Shown here: one piece after another, positions 44,318 to 55,905 of the stretch
Layout: every line of letters starts with the position of its first letter
Position numbering within the stretch: position 1 is the stretch's first letter
From: Renibacterium sp.
GTDB lineage: Bacteria > Actinomycetota > Actinomycetes > Actinomycetales > Micrococcaceae
Assembly (NCBI GenBank): GCA_017419405.1
Contig: JAFOLH010000006.1
Coordinates: 186,001-250,000 of the forward strand
DNA length: 64,000 bases
Reading direction: 5' to 3'
The notes under the pieces: model-generated
What the model saw: only the letters and a program-made list of their open reading frames with translations
Told to the model about the DNA's origin: nothing
Databases searched by the model: none
Program-made: the position numbers and the translations under genes

Positions 44318-44860
44318 CTACTCCGTGCCCTCGCGCTGTTCGGCCTCGGAGTCCCGGTTGACCTCGAACAGACCCCCGGGCGGGGTCAATCGGATGAACC
44401 CGGCCTCGATATCCACTTCGGGGACGATCTCGGTGACGAACGGGACCAGGACTTCTTCACCGGCGGCAGTTTTGATCACGAGCAGATCCTGCGCGGGCAT
44501 CGGAGTCAGTGCCACGACCTTGCCTACTTCTTCGGAGCCGATCCGAGCGGCGAGGCCGATCAGTTCGTGTTCGTACCAGGCGTCGTCGTCGGTTTCCAGT
44601 TCGGAATCGGTGTCGAAAACCAACCTCGTGCCACGCAATGCCTCGGCCTGGTTCCGGTCCAGCACTTCCTCGAAGCCGAGCAGCAGGATCTCTTTGTTCC
44701 AACGCGCCGTGGCAACCGTCAAGGGCCCCCGACCAGCCGGTTCGGTCGCGAAGACGGCGCCCGCAGCGAACCGGTCCTGTGGCGCGTCGGTGAGCACCTC
44801 AACCGTCACCTCGCCGCGGATGCCGTGCGGTTTGCCGATTCGGCCGACGTGGACTTGCAT
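44318..44860 (-). CDS. rimM: Ribosome maturation factor RimM
   Basis: 180 residues: N-terminal barrel (VHVGRIGKPHGIRGEVTVEV) and C-terminal PRC-barrel (WYEHELIGLAARIGSEEVGK, then DLLVIKTAAGEEVLVPFV). It helps 30S head assembly together with S19 and is classically next to trmD. A hairpin lies upstream, between it and the KH gene. Confidence 0.95.
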   Translation of the reverse strand: MQVHVGRIGKPHGIRGEVTVEVLTDAPQDRFAAGAVFATEPAGRGPLTVATARWNKEILLLGFEEVLDRNQAEALRGTRLVFDTDSELETDDDAWYEHELIGLAARIGSEEVGKVVALTPMPAQDLLVIKTAAGEEVLVPFVTEIVPEVDIEAGFIRLTPPGGLFEVNRDSEAEQREGTE

Positions 44861-44902
44861 GTTTCTCCCGGGTTGGAACGATGGAAAGCGCGGAAAAGAA
44901 AG

Positions 44903-44929
44903 GGCCCCGGCACATTCCGTGCCGGAGCC
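44903..44929 (-). terminator. Hairpin between the KH gene and rimM
   Basis: An 11-bp stem with one G-U pair and a 5-nt loop, followed on the minus strand by CCCTTTCTTTTCC. It looks like an intrinsic terminator inside the rpsP-KH-rimM-trmD run and may reduce read-through to rimM. Confidence 0.65.
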
Positions 44930-44971
44930 ACAATCTTAGCTGTAATCTGGGGTGCTGCGTTGCCTGGTAGC

Positions 44972-45214
44972 TCAGCGACGCCGGTCGGTGTCGACGACGT
45001 CGACGCGGACTTGGTCGCCACCGGACAAGGCTCCCACCACGGTGCGCAAGGCACGGGCAGTGCGACCTTGACGGCCGATGACCCGACCCAAGTCATCCGG
45101 GTGGACCCGGACTTCCAAGGTCTCGCCACGCCGGTTGTTGCGCGCCGCGACAGTCACGTCGTCCGGGCTGTCCACGATTCCGCGGACCAAATGCTCCAGA
45201 GCCTCGGCCAGCAA
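44972..45214 (-). CDS. khpA: KH-domain RNA-binding protein (KhpA/YlqC family)
   Basis: 80 residues from TTG, which lies one base after the rpsP stop and has GAGG 9 bp upstream; it then reads LLAEALEHLVRGIVDSPDDV, the normal family start. The KH core is RVHPDDLGRVIGRQGRTARAL with the GxxG loop GRQG. It binds small RNAs or rRNA and is a standard neighbour of rpsP. Confidence 0.93.
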   Translation of the reverse strand: MLAEALEHLVRGIVDSPDDVTVAARNNRRGETLEVRVHPDDLGRVIGRQGRTARALRTVVGALSGGDQVRVDVVDTDRRR

Positions 45215-45215
45215 G

Positions 45216-45647
45216 TTACTCTGCCTCAGTGGTTTCTGCAGTTTCAACAGCCTCGGCAGCCGGCTCTTCAGCGACTTCTTCGGCCTTCTTCTTCGGGGTG
45301 ATGGCTTCCTTGGTGATCACCGAGCTCTTCTCCGGTGCCACGAAGGCGTCCTTGGCGACCTTGGTCTTCAACCGACCTTCGGCGCCCGGGAGGCCCTTGA
45401 ATTTCTGCCAGTCACCGGTGATCTTGAGGATCTGGGCGACCTGCTCGGACGGCTGAGCGCCGACGGAGAGCCAGTACTGTGCCCGCTCGGAATCGACCTC
45501 GATGAACGAGGGCTCTTCGGTCGGGTGGTACTTGCCGATCTCTTCGATGGCCCGGCCATCACGCTTGGTGCGTGAGTCGGCGACAACGATGCGGTAGTAC
45601 GGTGCGCGCATTTTTCCAAAGCGCTTGAGGCGAATCTTAACGGCCAC
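45216..45647 (-). CDS. rpsP: 30S ribosomal protein S16
   Basis: 143 residues. GTG at 45647 gives [20 protein letters not shown], the normal start; a GTG four codons earlier lies too close to the AGGAG site. The S16 core is followed by a 60-residue Ala/Glu/Lys-rich C-terminal extension typical of high-GC actinobacteria. Confidence 0.96.
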   Translation of the reverse strand: MAVKIRLKRFGKMRAPYYRIVVADSRTKRDGRAIEEIGKYHPTEEPSFIEVDSERAQYWLSVGAQPSEQVAQILKITGDWQKFKGLPGAEGRLKTKVAKDAFVAPEKSSVITKEAITPKKKAEEVAEEPAAEAVETAETTEAE

Positions 45648-45811
45648 TTTTGTGGTCACTCCTGTTTCTGAAACGGGTCGAACCCTGTGTCACGCTCCCG
45701 TGGGGCGGGCCGATCTGAGGGTTCTGAAGGACACAATGCGCGCATGGAGAGAGGGGCCATGCGGATCGAGTACCTGTTCATTATGCCAGATGGTTCCGCG
45801 CAGCGCGAACT

Positions 45812-46240
45812 TCACACGGTGATGTAATACAGCGCCAACCGCGCGTCCTCGTCGGCCGCGACCACTTGGCCCGCCATCGATGCGATGCTGCGCAAAAGCG
45901 GCTCGGCGACGGCCGGCGTGGTGGCGAATTCTTCGGTTGCCGCCCATGCCGCGGCGAGTTCGGAAACCTCTTCCTGGTCTTCCAGCGTCGGCAATTCGGC
46001 AAGGACCTCGGCCAAGGCGTCCGGAAGCACCATCAGATGGTCCAGGTCGACGTCGACCATGCCGAGTGCAGTCTCGGTGCCCGTGGCGTGCACCGTCTTG
46101 ACCGCCAATTCGCCCAGTACCTCCAGATCGAGATCGGTTGCTTCGCCCAGGTCGAGCAACTGCTTGGGCTTCGGCCCGCCGTCGCGTGCGTAGCGGCTGG
46201 CTTCGTGGTGGGTTGCGATGAACAACTGATTAGTGGACAT
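45812..46240 (-). CDS. Conserved hypothetical protein
   Basis: 142 residues; ATG with GGAAGG 7 bp before it, giving MSTNQLFIATHHEASRYARD. It is acidic, Leu/Ala-rich and mostly helical (LMVLPDALAEVLAELPTLED), with no Cys, signal or membrane segment. It reads like a small soluble protein of actinobacteria, but I recognise no family. It follows the GNAT gene on the same strand, 79 bp away. Confidence 0.75.
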   Translation of the reverse strand: MSTNQLFIATHHEASRYARDGGPKPKQLLDLGEATDLDLEVLGELAVKTVHATGTETALGMVDVDLDHLMVLPDALAEVLAELPTLEDQEEVSELAAAWAATEEFATTPAVAEPLLRSIASMAGQVVAADEDARLALYYITV

Positions 46241-46319
46241 GGCATGGCCTTCCGCCGGTGGTCCGGGGCTCTGGGTTCGGGCCCCTGCTGAGTCAAGACT
46301 AGCCGGACTTCGCAGCGGT

Positions 46320-46829
46320 TCAAGCACGCCGGGCGGGCCGTTCGGAAAGCAATTCCGCGACCATCGCCACCCGCGCGCCGAGCGCGTCCAGCCCCAGCGC
46401 CCGCTCGTGCTCGAGCAGTTGCCGCAACCCGGGCGTAGCCGGCTCGACGACGCGGAACCCGCATCTCGCGTAGAACGGCGCATTGAACGGCACATCGCGA
46501 AAGGTGCACAAGGTCATCCGGCGGTAGCCTGCGGTCCGCGCCCAGTTCTTGGCCGCCTCGATCAACGCTCTGCCGATCCCCTGCCCCGCAGCTTCCGGCA
46601 GCACCGAGATCTGCTCCAGATGCGCCTGCCCGTCGACCTCGTCCAATTTGGCCAGGCCCAATAGCTGGCCCGCCCGTTCCGCGATCAGCACGTGCAATCC
46701 GGCGCGGTATTCTTCCGCGCTGCTCGCCGCAGGCAGCCCTGGCATGCCCATCACCGAGTCCGCTGCGCTCTCGATCCCCGGCAGCTGCGGATAGTCCGCC
46801 TCCTCGGCAGTCCGGATACTAAATTCCAT
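46320..46829 (-). CDS. GNAT family N-acetyltransferase
   Basis: 169 residues. The acetyl-CoA site is ISVLPEAAGQGIGRALIEAA (motif A), followed by the motif B region MTLCTFRDVPFNAPFYARCG typical of the fold. The N-terminus (SIRTAEEADYPQLPGIESAA) is standard. The substrate is not predictable; it divides from the thiC transcript at a divergent promoter region. Confidence 0.9.
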   Translation of the reverse strand: MEFSIRTAEEADYPQLPGIESAADSVMGMPGLPAASSAEEYRAGLHVLIAERAGQLLGLAKLDEVDGQAHLEQISVLPEAAGQGIGRALIEAAKNWARTAGYRRMTLCTFRDVPFNAPFYARCGFRVVEPATPGLRQLLEHERALGLDALGARVAMVAELLSERPARRA

Positions 46830-46878
46830 GGCTGAATCCTATCCCCCGGACCGGCCACCGCCGAGCCGGATCTGCTAA

Positions 46879-48753
<1,875 letters not shown>

Positions 48754-48774
48754 CCAGGATTCCGGTCTTGACCT

Positions 48775-48835
48775 GACTTGGGCGCAGTTGAGCAGGATGC
48801 TTATCCACAGAACCCCGCTCAACTGCGCCCAAGTC
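48775..48835. terminator. Palindrome after thiC with core ACTTGGGCGCAG
   Basis: 19-bp perfect arms (48775-48793 and 48817-48835) with a 23-nt loop. It probably ends thiC transcription. The outer 13 bases, ACTTGGGCGCAG plus one, recur in the palindrome after the next gene. Confidence 0.7.
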
Positions 48836-48871
48836 GAAGAAAACGTCAGTGTTGCGCTCCAGCCTGGAGCG

Positions 48872-49802
48872 ATGAGACGCAGCCTGCTTCCGGAAAATCT
48901 TCCGCTACCCGCCTTCACCCTGGCACAAGCTAGAAATCTGGGCGTCCCCCCGGTCCCGCTCCACCGCTCAGGACTTGGAGGTCCCCAGCCGGGGTCTTCG
49001 AGTACTCAAAAGTGCCGAGCCGGATCTGGCCGCTCTTGTCCGCAGCCTATTGGCCTTAACTCCCGGCTGCTTCGCAAGTCACCTCACGGCTGCGAAACTT
49101 TGGCGGGTCCCGCTACCGTTTTGGGCTGAGAATCGCACCGAGATCGACATCGCCCGCAGACGTCCTGCTGCTGCGCCTCGCCGCAAGGGCGTCAACGGCC
49201 ACCGGCTACGAATCACTCGGGACGAAGTCACGCTGCAAAACGGAGTCTGGCTCACCACGCCGGCACGCACTTGGCGCGACCTGGCTACAGTTCTCAACGA
49301 GGAAGATCTGGTGGTAGCAGGAGATTTCCTGGTCAGGTCGCGACAACGGGATTTCGGGGAGCAGCGTAAGGCGCACTGCACCCTGGCCCAGCTTACCGAA
49401 ATGCTCCCGGAACGAGCACAGGCCAATGTGCTGCGCCGAACGGCCGCGGCAAAAGTTCGTTCCGGCGTGGATTCTCCGCAGGAAACCAGGCTCCGGCTGC
49501 AATTGGTCGACGCCGGCCTGCCGGAACCCGCGGTGAATCATTCGCTCGATGATCCCTTCGACGGGCATCCGATTCGCTGGGCGGATTTGGCCTACCTCGA
49601 CTACAAGATCGTGATTCAGTACGAAGGCGATCACCACCGCTCCCGCGCGCAGCTGGCTACGGACATTGCGCGCGACGACGACTGGCAGCGCGCCGGTTGG
49701 ACCGTAGTGCGGCTGACTTCAGCGGACTTGCAGGCTGAAGGAGCTTACGCCGTCGCCAAAGTCCGTGCCGCGCTGGTTCGATCCGGCTGGCAACCCCGCT
49801 AA
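48872..49802 (+). pseudogene. AbiEi-like/DUF559 endonuclease-domain gene broken by one base
   Basis: The first frame starts MRRSLLPENLPLPAFTLAQA, an N-terminal AbiEi-like helical domain. After LHRS at about 48970 the sense passes to another frame: LEVPSRGLRVLKSAEPDL and on to 49802. Removing one G in TCAGGACTTG joins them. The C-terminal domain has the DUF559/Vsr-like nuclease signature WADLAYLDYKIVIQYEGDHH. Such proteins are common solitary genes in Arthrobacter relatives; the role is unclear. If the frameshift is real, only a product from an internal start could be made. Confidence 0.8.
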
Positions 49803-49809
49803 ATCTCGC

Positions 49810-49870
49810 CACTTGGGCGCAGATATGCAGGGTAAGAGAACCCAACACCCTGCATATCTGCGCCCAAGTG
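49810..49870. terminator. Palindrome after the DUF559 gene, same core as at 48775
   Basis: 24-bp perfect arms (49810-49833 and 49847-49870) and a 13-nt loop. It shares ACTTGGGCGCAG with the palindrome before the gene, while the inner arm sequences differ. It lies between convergent genes and should work as a terminator in both directions. Confidence 0.75.
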
Positions 49871-49933
49871 AAGGGCTTACGGGATCTGACGCCTCCTGAC
49901 GGAGACACCCGCGCGAGCGCCTACGCTCGGCGG

Positions 49934-50680
49934 CTATTTCTGGCTATTGGCCAAGAACTCCTTGATCGCAGCTTGACCCTGCTCAGTATCTTGCGGACGA
50001 TGGCCGCCACCGACAATGAGGTGGCGCGCGCCAGTACTCGAGAGATATTCGGCAACCTCTTCGTACATGGGCTCCCAACCACCGGTGAGCACCATGGTCG
50101 GCACACCCGGAACAATATCGAGCGGAGCTTCCCAGGCCGGCGCTTGCAGCCGAAGCCGACGCGCAGTGCGCAACGCCTCAGCGTCATCAGGATCCAGCTT
50201 CCGCGCCGCCTCACCGAACGCCAGCTGCGAAAACTGCCGGTAATACTCGACGTCGCCCAGCTCGTTGCGCAGATCGAAGACCGGCTGCATGAGCTTGATA
50301 TGGGCGGCGGTAGCAGGTAAATCCTTGGTCAGAGACAAAACCGCAGGCTCGCATAACAGCAATGAATGCACCAGATCCGGACGCTGCACCGCGGCCATCA
50401 TGGCGGCAACCGAGCCCTGGGCATGGGCGACCACTTGACCGCCATGGCGACCATCCAGTTGCAAGTTGTCGATGATGATCTGCGCGTCGGCAGCGAAGTC
50501 AGAAGGCACCGGCTCGGCGACCGGATCGAAGCCGGTTCTGCGTACAAAGAGGCAATCGAAGCTTCCGGCCAGCACATGTTGGACCGGCCAGGCGGCAGCA
50601 CCGAAGGCGCCGCTACCGTGGACGAAGACAACTCGGCCGGAGGAACCAACCGAACCGGATGAACTAAGGGAAACAGCCAA
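49934..50680 (-). CDS. Alpha/beta hydrolase fold protein with Ala at the nucleophile position
   Basis: 248 residues. The fold is clear: oxyanion HGSGAFG, strand and elbow VVAHAQGSVAAMM, and C-terminal VLTGGWEPMYEE and GGGHRPQDT with the catalytic His. The elbow should read H-S-Q-G, but the codon is GCC (Ala), so the usual nucleophilic Ser is missing. It may be inactive, use another mechanism, or carry a point mutation. The TTG start is weakly supported. Substrate unknown. Confidence 0.85.
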   Translation of the reverse strand: MAVSLSSSGSVGSSGRVVFVHGSGAFGAAAWPVQHVLAGSFDCLFVRRTGFDPVAEPVPSDFAADAQIIIDNLQLDGRHGGQVVAHAQGSVAAMMAAVQRPDLVHSLLLCEPAVLSLTKDLPATAAHIKLMQPVFDLRNELGDVEYYRQFSQLAFGEAARKLDPDDAEALRTARRLRLQAPAWEAPLDIVPGVPTMVLTGGWEPMYEEVAEYLSSTGARHLIVGGGHRPQDTEQGQAAIKEFLANSQK

Positions 50681-50700
50681 AAGCCTGGATCAGCCTGTCC

Positions 50701-52281
50701 CTATTTGCCGAGGAACTTCTCGAAGCCCTTGGGCAGATTCATCGCCGAAGGATCGAAATCCTGGTTCTGCGCACCGAAGGCTGCGCCAGTGGGGGCCGCG
50801 GCATTCTTCCCGGCGCGTTTCTCCTCGGCCTCGCGCAGCTGCTGCGCGGCCTTCGCCGGGTTCCCGGAGCGGGCTTTTTTCTTCGGCGCATTTTTGCCGC
50901 TCTTGCGGGCGCCGCCGAACCCGCCAGGGCCGGGCATCCCCGGCATTCCGGGAATGCCGCCGCCGGAAGCCATCTTCTTCATCATCTTCTGCGCCTGGCC
51001 GAAGCGTTCCAGCAGGCCGTTGACCTCGGAGACGTGCACCCCCGAGCCCCGGGCGATGCGTGCCCGGCGCGAACCGTTGATGATCTTCGGCGCAACGCGC
51101 TCGTGCGGCGTCATCGAGCGGACGATCGCTTCGACGCGATCGATTTCCCGCTCATCGAATTGCTCGAGCTGCTGGCGAATGTTCTGCGCACCCGGCATCA
51201 TCATGAGCATCTTCTTCATCGAGCCCATGTTGCGGATCTGGTTCATCTGGGCCAGGAAGTCTTCCAGCGTGAAGTCTTCCTGGTCGGCGAACTTCTTCGC
51301 CATCCGGGCGGCTTCGTCCTTGTCCCAGTTCTTTTCGGCCTGCTCGATGAGCGTGAGCACATCGCCCATGTCCAGGATCCGCGAAGCCATCCGGTCCGGG
51401 TGGAAGACCTCGAAATCGTCCAAGGATTCACCGGTCGAGGCGAACATCACCGGTTTTCCGGTGACCGTGGCCACGGAAAGCGCCGCACCGCCGCGGGCGT
51501 CGCCGTCGAGCTTGGAGAGCACGATGCCGGTGAAGTTCACGCCCTCGTCGAAGGCCTGGGCGGTGGCCACGGCATCCTGGCCGATCATCGCATCGATCAC
51601 GAAGAGCACTTCGTCCGGCGAAATCGCAGCCCGGATGTCCGCAGCCTGCTGCATCAATTCCGCGTCGACGCCGAGGCGGCCGGCAGTATCGACGATCACG
51701 ACGTCGTGCAGCTTGCTGCGCGCCTCGGCGAGGCCGGCCTGGGCTACCGCCACCGGATCACCGGTCGCAGCTTCGAACTCGGAGGAGACTCCGGGATGCG
51801 GCGCGAACACCGGGACCCCGGCCCGCTCGCCATTGACCTGGAGCTGCTTGACCGCGTTCGGCCGCTGCAAATCCGCCGCCACCAGCAACGGCGAATGCCC
51901 CTGGCCCTTGAGCCATTTGGAAAGCTTGCCCGCCAGCGTGGTCTTGCCGGCACCCTGCAGGCCGGCCAGCATGATCACGGTCGGCGGGTTCTTCGCCAAG
52001 CGGATCCGCCGGGTCTGCCCGCCGAGGATCTCCACCAGTTCCTCGTTGACGATCTTGACGATCTGCTGCGCTGGATTCAGCGCGGCATTGACCTCAGCAC
52101 CGAGGGCACGCTCCCGGACTTTACCGGTGAATTCGCGCACCACTGGCACAGCGACGTCGGCGTCGAGCAGGGCACGGCGGATCTCGCGCACCGTCGCATC
52201 GACATCAGCCTCGGAAAGCCGGCCTTTGCCGCGCAGATTCTTGAAAGTCGCGGCTAACCGGTCAGAGAGAGAATTGAACAC
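50701..52281 (-). CDS. ffh: Signal recognition particle protein
   Basis: 526 residues. It has the N-domain, GTPase G-domain (GLQGAGKTTLAGKL, DTAGRL, SKLDGDARGG) and M-domain with Met-rich helices (MGSMKKMLMMMPG) for binding signal sequences and 4.5S RNA. A long Gly/Pro/Lys-rich C-terminal extension is typical of this lineage. GTG start. With FtsY (55906) it targets membrane proteins. Confidence 0.97.
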   Translation of the reverse strand: MFNSLSDRLAATFKNLRGKGRLSEADVDATVREIRRALLDADVAVPVVREFTGKVRERALGAEVNAALNPAQQIVKIVNEELVEILGGQTRRIRLAKNPPTVIMLAGLQGAGKTTLAGKLSKWLKGQGHSPLLVAADLQRPNAVKQLQVNGERAGVPVFAPHPGVSSEFEAATGDPVAVAQAGLAEARSKLHDVVIVDTAGRLGVDAELMQQAADIRAAISPDEVLFVIDAMIGQDAVATAQAFDEGVNFTGIVLSKLDGDARGGAALSVATVTGKPVMFASTGESLDDFEVFHPDRMASRILDMGDVLTLIEQAEKNWDKDEAARMAKKFADQEDFTLEDFLAQMNQIRNMGSMKKMLMMMPGAQNIRQQLEQFDEREIDRVEAIVRSMTPHERVAPKIINGSRRARIARGSGVHVSEVNGLLERFGQAQKMMKKMASGGGIPGMPGMPGPGGFGGARKSGKNAPKKKARSGNPAKAAQQLREAEEKRAGKNAAAPTGAAFGAQNQDFDPSAMNLPKGFEKFLGK

Positions 52282-52418
52282 CAGGGGTTATCTTTCGACA
52301 AGGGGCTAAAGAAATCTGAAACTTTGGTCGGACCAACTACCAAGGATACCAAGCCCAACGAACCGGCCGGGAAGAACGATCCCTGCCAATCCGGAGCAGA
52401 AAATGACATGCTGGGTCG

Positions 52419-53846
52419 GTGAGCCAAAAAGTACAGGACAGCCAGCACTCGACCATCCGGACGCTTCTCATTCTAGGCGCCTCGGGCGACCTCACCGGCA
52501 GGCTTCTGCTGCCTGGTGTCGCCCGCCTGATCGTAGCCGGCCGGGCCAAGGGACTGACCCTGATCGGCGCCGGCGGTAGCCAAAACCCTCAAGAGAGTTG
52601 GCAGCAACGGGTCGACCGGGTCTTCGGGGCTGCCGCCGAGGGCTGCAACGCCAGCGGCCGGGCCGCCCTCGCGAAGGTGGCCAAGACCACCGCTTACCAC
52701 CAGCTGGACGTGACCGCCGAGGGCGAACTGGCCGCACTGCTGGCCAGCTTGACCGGCCCGGTCGCGATCTACTTCGCCTTGCCGCCGGCGGTCAGCCAGC
52801 GCGCCTGCGAGCTCCTAACCGCGGCCGACCTGCCAGCCGGCACCAGGCTCGTGATGGAGAAACCATTCGGCTCGTCGGCCGCTTCGGCGCATCAACTCAA
52901 TGCAACCCTCGCCGCTTTGGTCCCGGAATCGCACATCCACCGGGTAGACCATTTCCTCGGCAAGTCCACGGTCTTCAACATCCTCGGTCTGCGCTTCGCC
53001 AATCGGCTGCTCGAACCGCTCTGGAATTCCGACCACATCCAGCAAGTCGAAATCATCTTCGACGAAGACCTGACCCTGGAGAACCGCGCCGGCTATTACG
53101 ACCGGGCCGGAGCGCTGCGCGACATGATCCAGAGCCATCTGCTGCAGATCATGGCACTGGTGGCCATGGAACCGCCCGCCACGCTGGGCGAGCAGGACGT
53201 CCGCGACGGGATCGCCACAGTGCTGCGCGCCAGCACCGCCGCCCCGGCCAAGAGCCGCCGGGCCCGCTACACCGCGGGAAAAATCGGTCGACGGAAGGTG
53301 CCGGATTACCTGGCCGAAGCCGGCGTCGAGGCCAAGAACAACACCGAAACCTTGGCCGAGGTCGAAGTCTCGATTGCCAACTGGCGTTGGGCCGGCGTGC
53401 CGTTCATTCTGCGCTCCGGGAAATCGCTGGGCCGGTCCCGCAAAGAAGCGGTGATCACCTACAAGTCGGTTCCGCATTTGCCCACGGGGTTCCGCGGCAC
53501 CGATTCGCCGACCCAACTGCACATCGGCTTCGGTCCGGACACCTTGCAGCTCGATCTGGACGTCAATGGCCCGGGCGATTTGTTCACCCTGAACCGGGTC
53601 CGGCTCGAGGCGGAACTCGCCGGGGATTCGTTGCTGCCCTATGGCGAAGTACTGGACGGGGTGCTCAACGGCGATCCGTTACTTTCGGTGCGCGGCGACA
53701 CCGCAGAACTCTGCTGGCAAATCGTCGAGCCGACCCTCGACGCCTGGCACGCCGGGAAGGTCCCGATGGAAGAGTACCCGGCGGGCAGCTCCGGTCCCGC
53801 CGATTGGCCCACGAGCAACGACCACTCCGCAGCCCGGATCCGCTGA
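52419..53846 (+). CDS. zwf: Glucose-6-phosphate dehydrogenase (paralogue outside the usual operon)
   Basis: 475 residues from GTG. NADP site ILGASGDLTGRLLLPG, EKPFG and the active-site RVDHFLGK are present, and the C-terminal beta domain follows. It makes 6-phosphogluconolactone for the pentose phosphate pathway. It stands alone, without tal, opcA or pgl, so it is probably a second copy of zwf with its own role. It is divergent from ffh; a repeat runs over its stop codon. Confidence 0.92.
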   Translation: MSQKVQDSQHSTIRTLLILGASGDLTGRLLLPGVARLIVAGRAKGLTLIGAGGSQNPQESWQQRVDRVFGAAAEGCNASGRAALAKVAKTTAYHQLDVTAEGELAALLASLTGPVAIYFALPPAVSQRACELLTAADLPAGTRLVMEKPFGSSAASAHQLNATLAALVPESHIHRVDHFLGKSTVFNILGLRFANRLLEPLWNSDHIQQVEIIFDEDLTLENRAGYYDRAGALRDMIQSHLLQIMALVAMEPPATLGEQDVRDGIATVLRASTAAPAKSRRARYTAGKIGRRKVPDYLAEAGVEAKNNTETLAEVEVSIANWRWAGVPFILRSGKSLGRSRKEAVITYKSVPHLPTGFRGTDSPTQLHIGFGPDTLQLDLDVNGPGDLFTLNRVRLEAELAGDSLLPYGEVLDGVLNGDPLLSVRGDTAELCWQIVEPTLDAWHAGKVPMEEYPAGSSGPADWPTSNDHSAARIR

Positions 53847-53887
53847 ATCGGGACAGTGAAACGACTGAATCGGATAGTGAAACGACT
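53845..53887 (+). repeat. Tandem 22/21-bp repeat over the zwf stop
   Basis: GAATCGGGACAGTGAAACGACT and GAATCGGATAGTGAAACGACT follow each other directly (53845-53866 and 53867-53887). The first begins within the zwf stop codon and the second runs into the left arm of the terminator. Confidence 0.75.
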
Positions 53888-53931
53888 TTGGGATAGCCAG
53901 ATGACAGGCATCCGGCTATCCCAAAGTCGTT
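53881..53931. terminator. Bidirectional terminator between zwf and glnB
   Basis: 18-bp perfect arms (53881-53898 and 53914-53931), 15-nt loop, and a short T-run just after on the plus strand. The genes on both sides converge on it. Confidence 0.8.
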
Positions 53932-53968
53932 TTGCTATCTGAGAGCGGGAACGACGACGGCGCTCGGC

Positions 53969-55698
<1,730 letters not shown>

Positions 55699-55847
55699 GG
55701 ATACGTCAGCCCCACTTTCCCGTCCGATGCGTCAGTGATTGCCTACACCGCACGAAGGCGGCGCCACTGTTGCAAACGAGTCTCGCGAAAGCGTGTTTCG
55801 GCTCGGCACGTTCTAGATTGCGCGCAGGTTACAAGCCCGGCCCGAGC

Positions 55848-55885
55848 GTAAATGCTGAGTCACGCCCATGTTTCGGCCAGGTAAA
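55848..55885 (-). promoter_or_regulatory. Candidate GlnR binding site upstream of amtB-glnB
   Basis: On the minus strand four 5-bp boxes stand exactly 6 bp apart: TTTAC, GAAAC, GTGAC, TTTAC. The known GlnR pattern is gTnAC and GaAAC in alternation with 6-bp spacers, so boxes 2 and 3 match fully, box 1 misses one base and box 4 is weak. Nitrogen-controlled amtB expression would fit. Confidence 0.6.
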
Positions 55886-55905
55886 TTCACCGGCTGTTGC
55901 CAGGC

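Noticed and set aside
43685-45301. 538-codon plus-strand frame over trmD, rimM and the KH gene
   Set aside because: It spans several well-conserved genes in antisense and shows no domain.
50705-52309. 534-codon frame antisense to ffh
   Set aside because: It is a shadow frame; ffh motifs are complete on the other strand.
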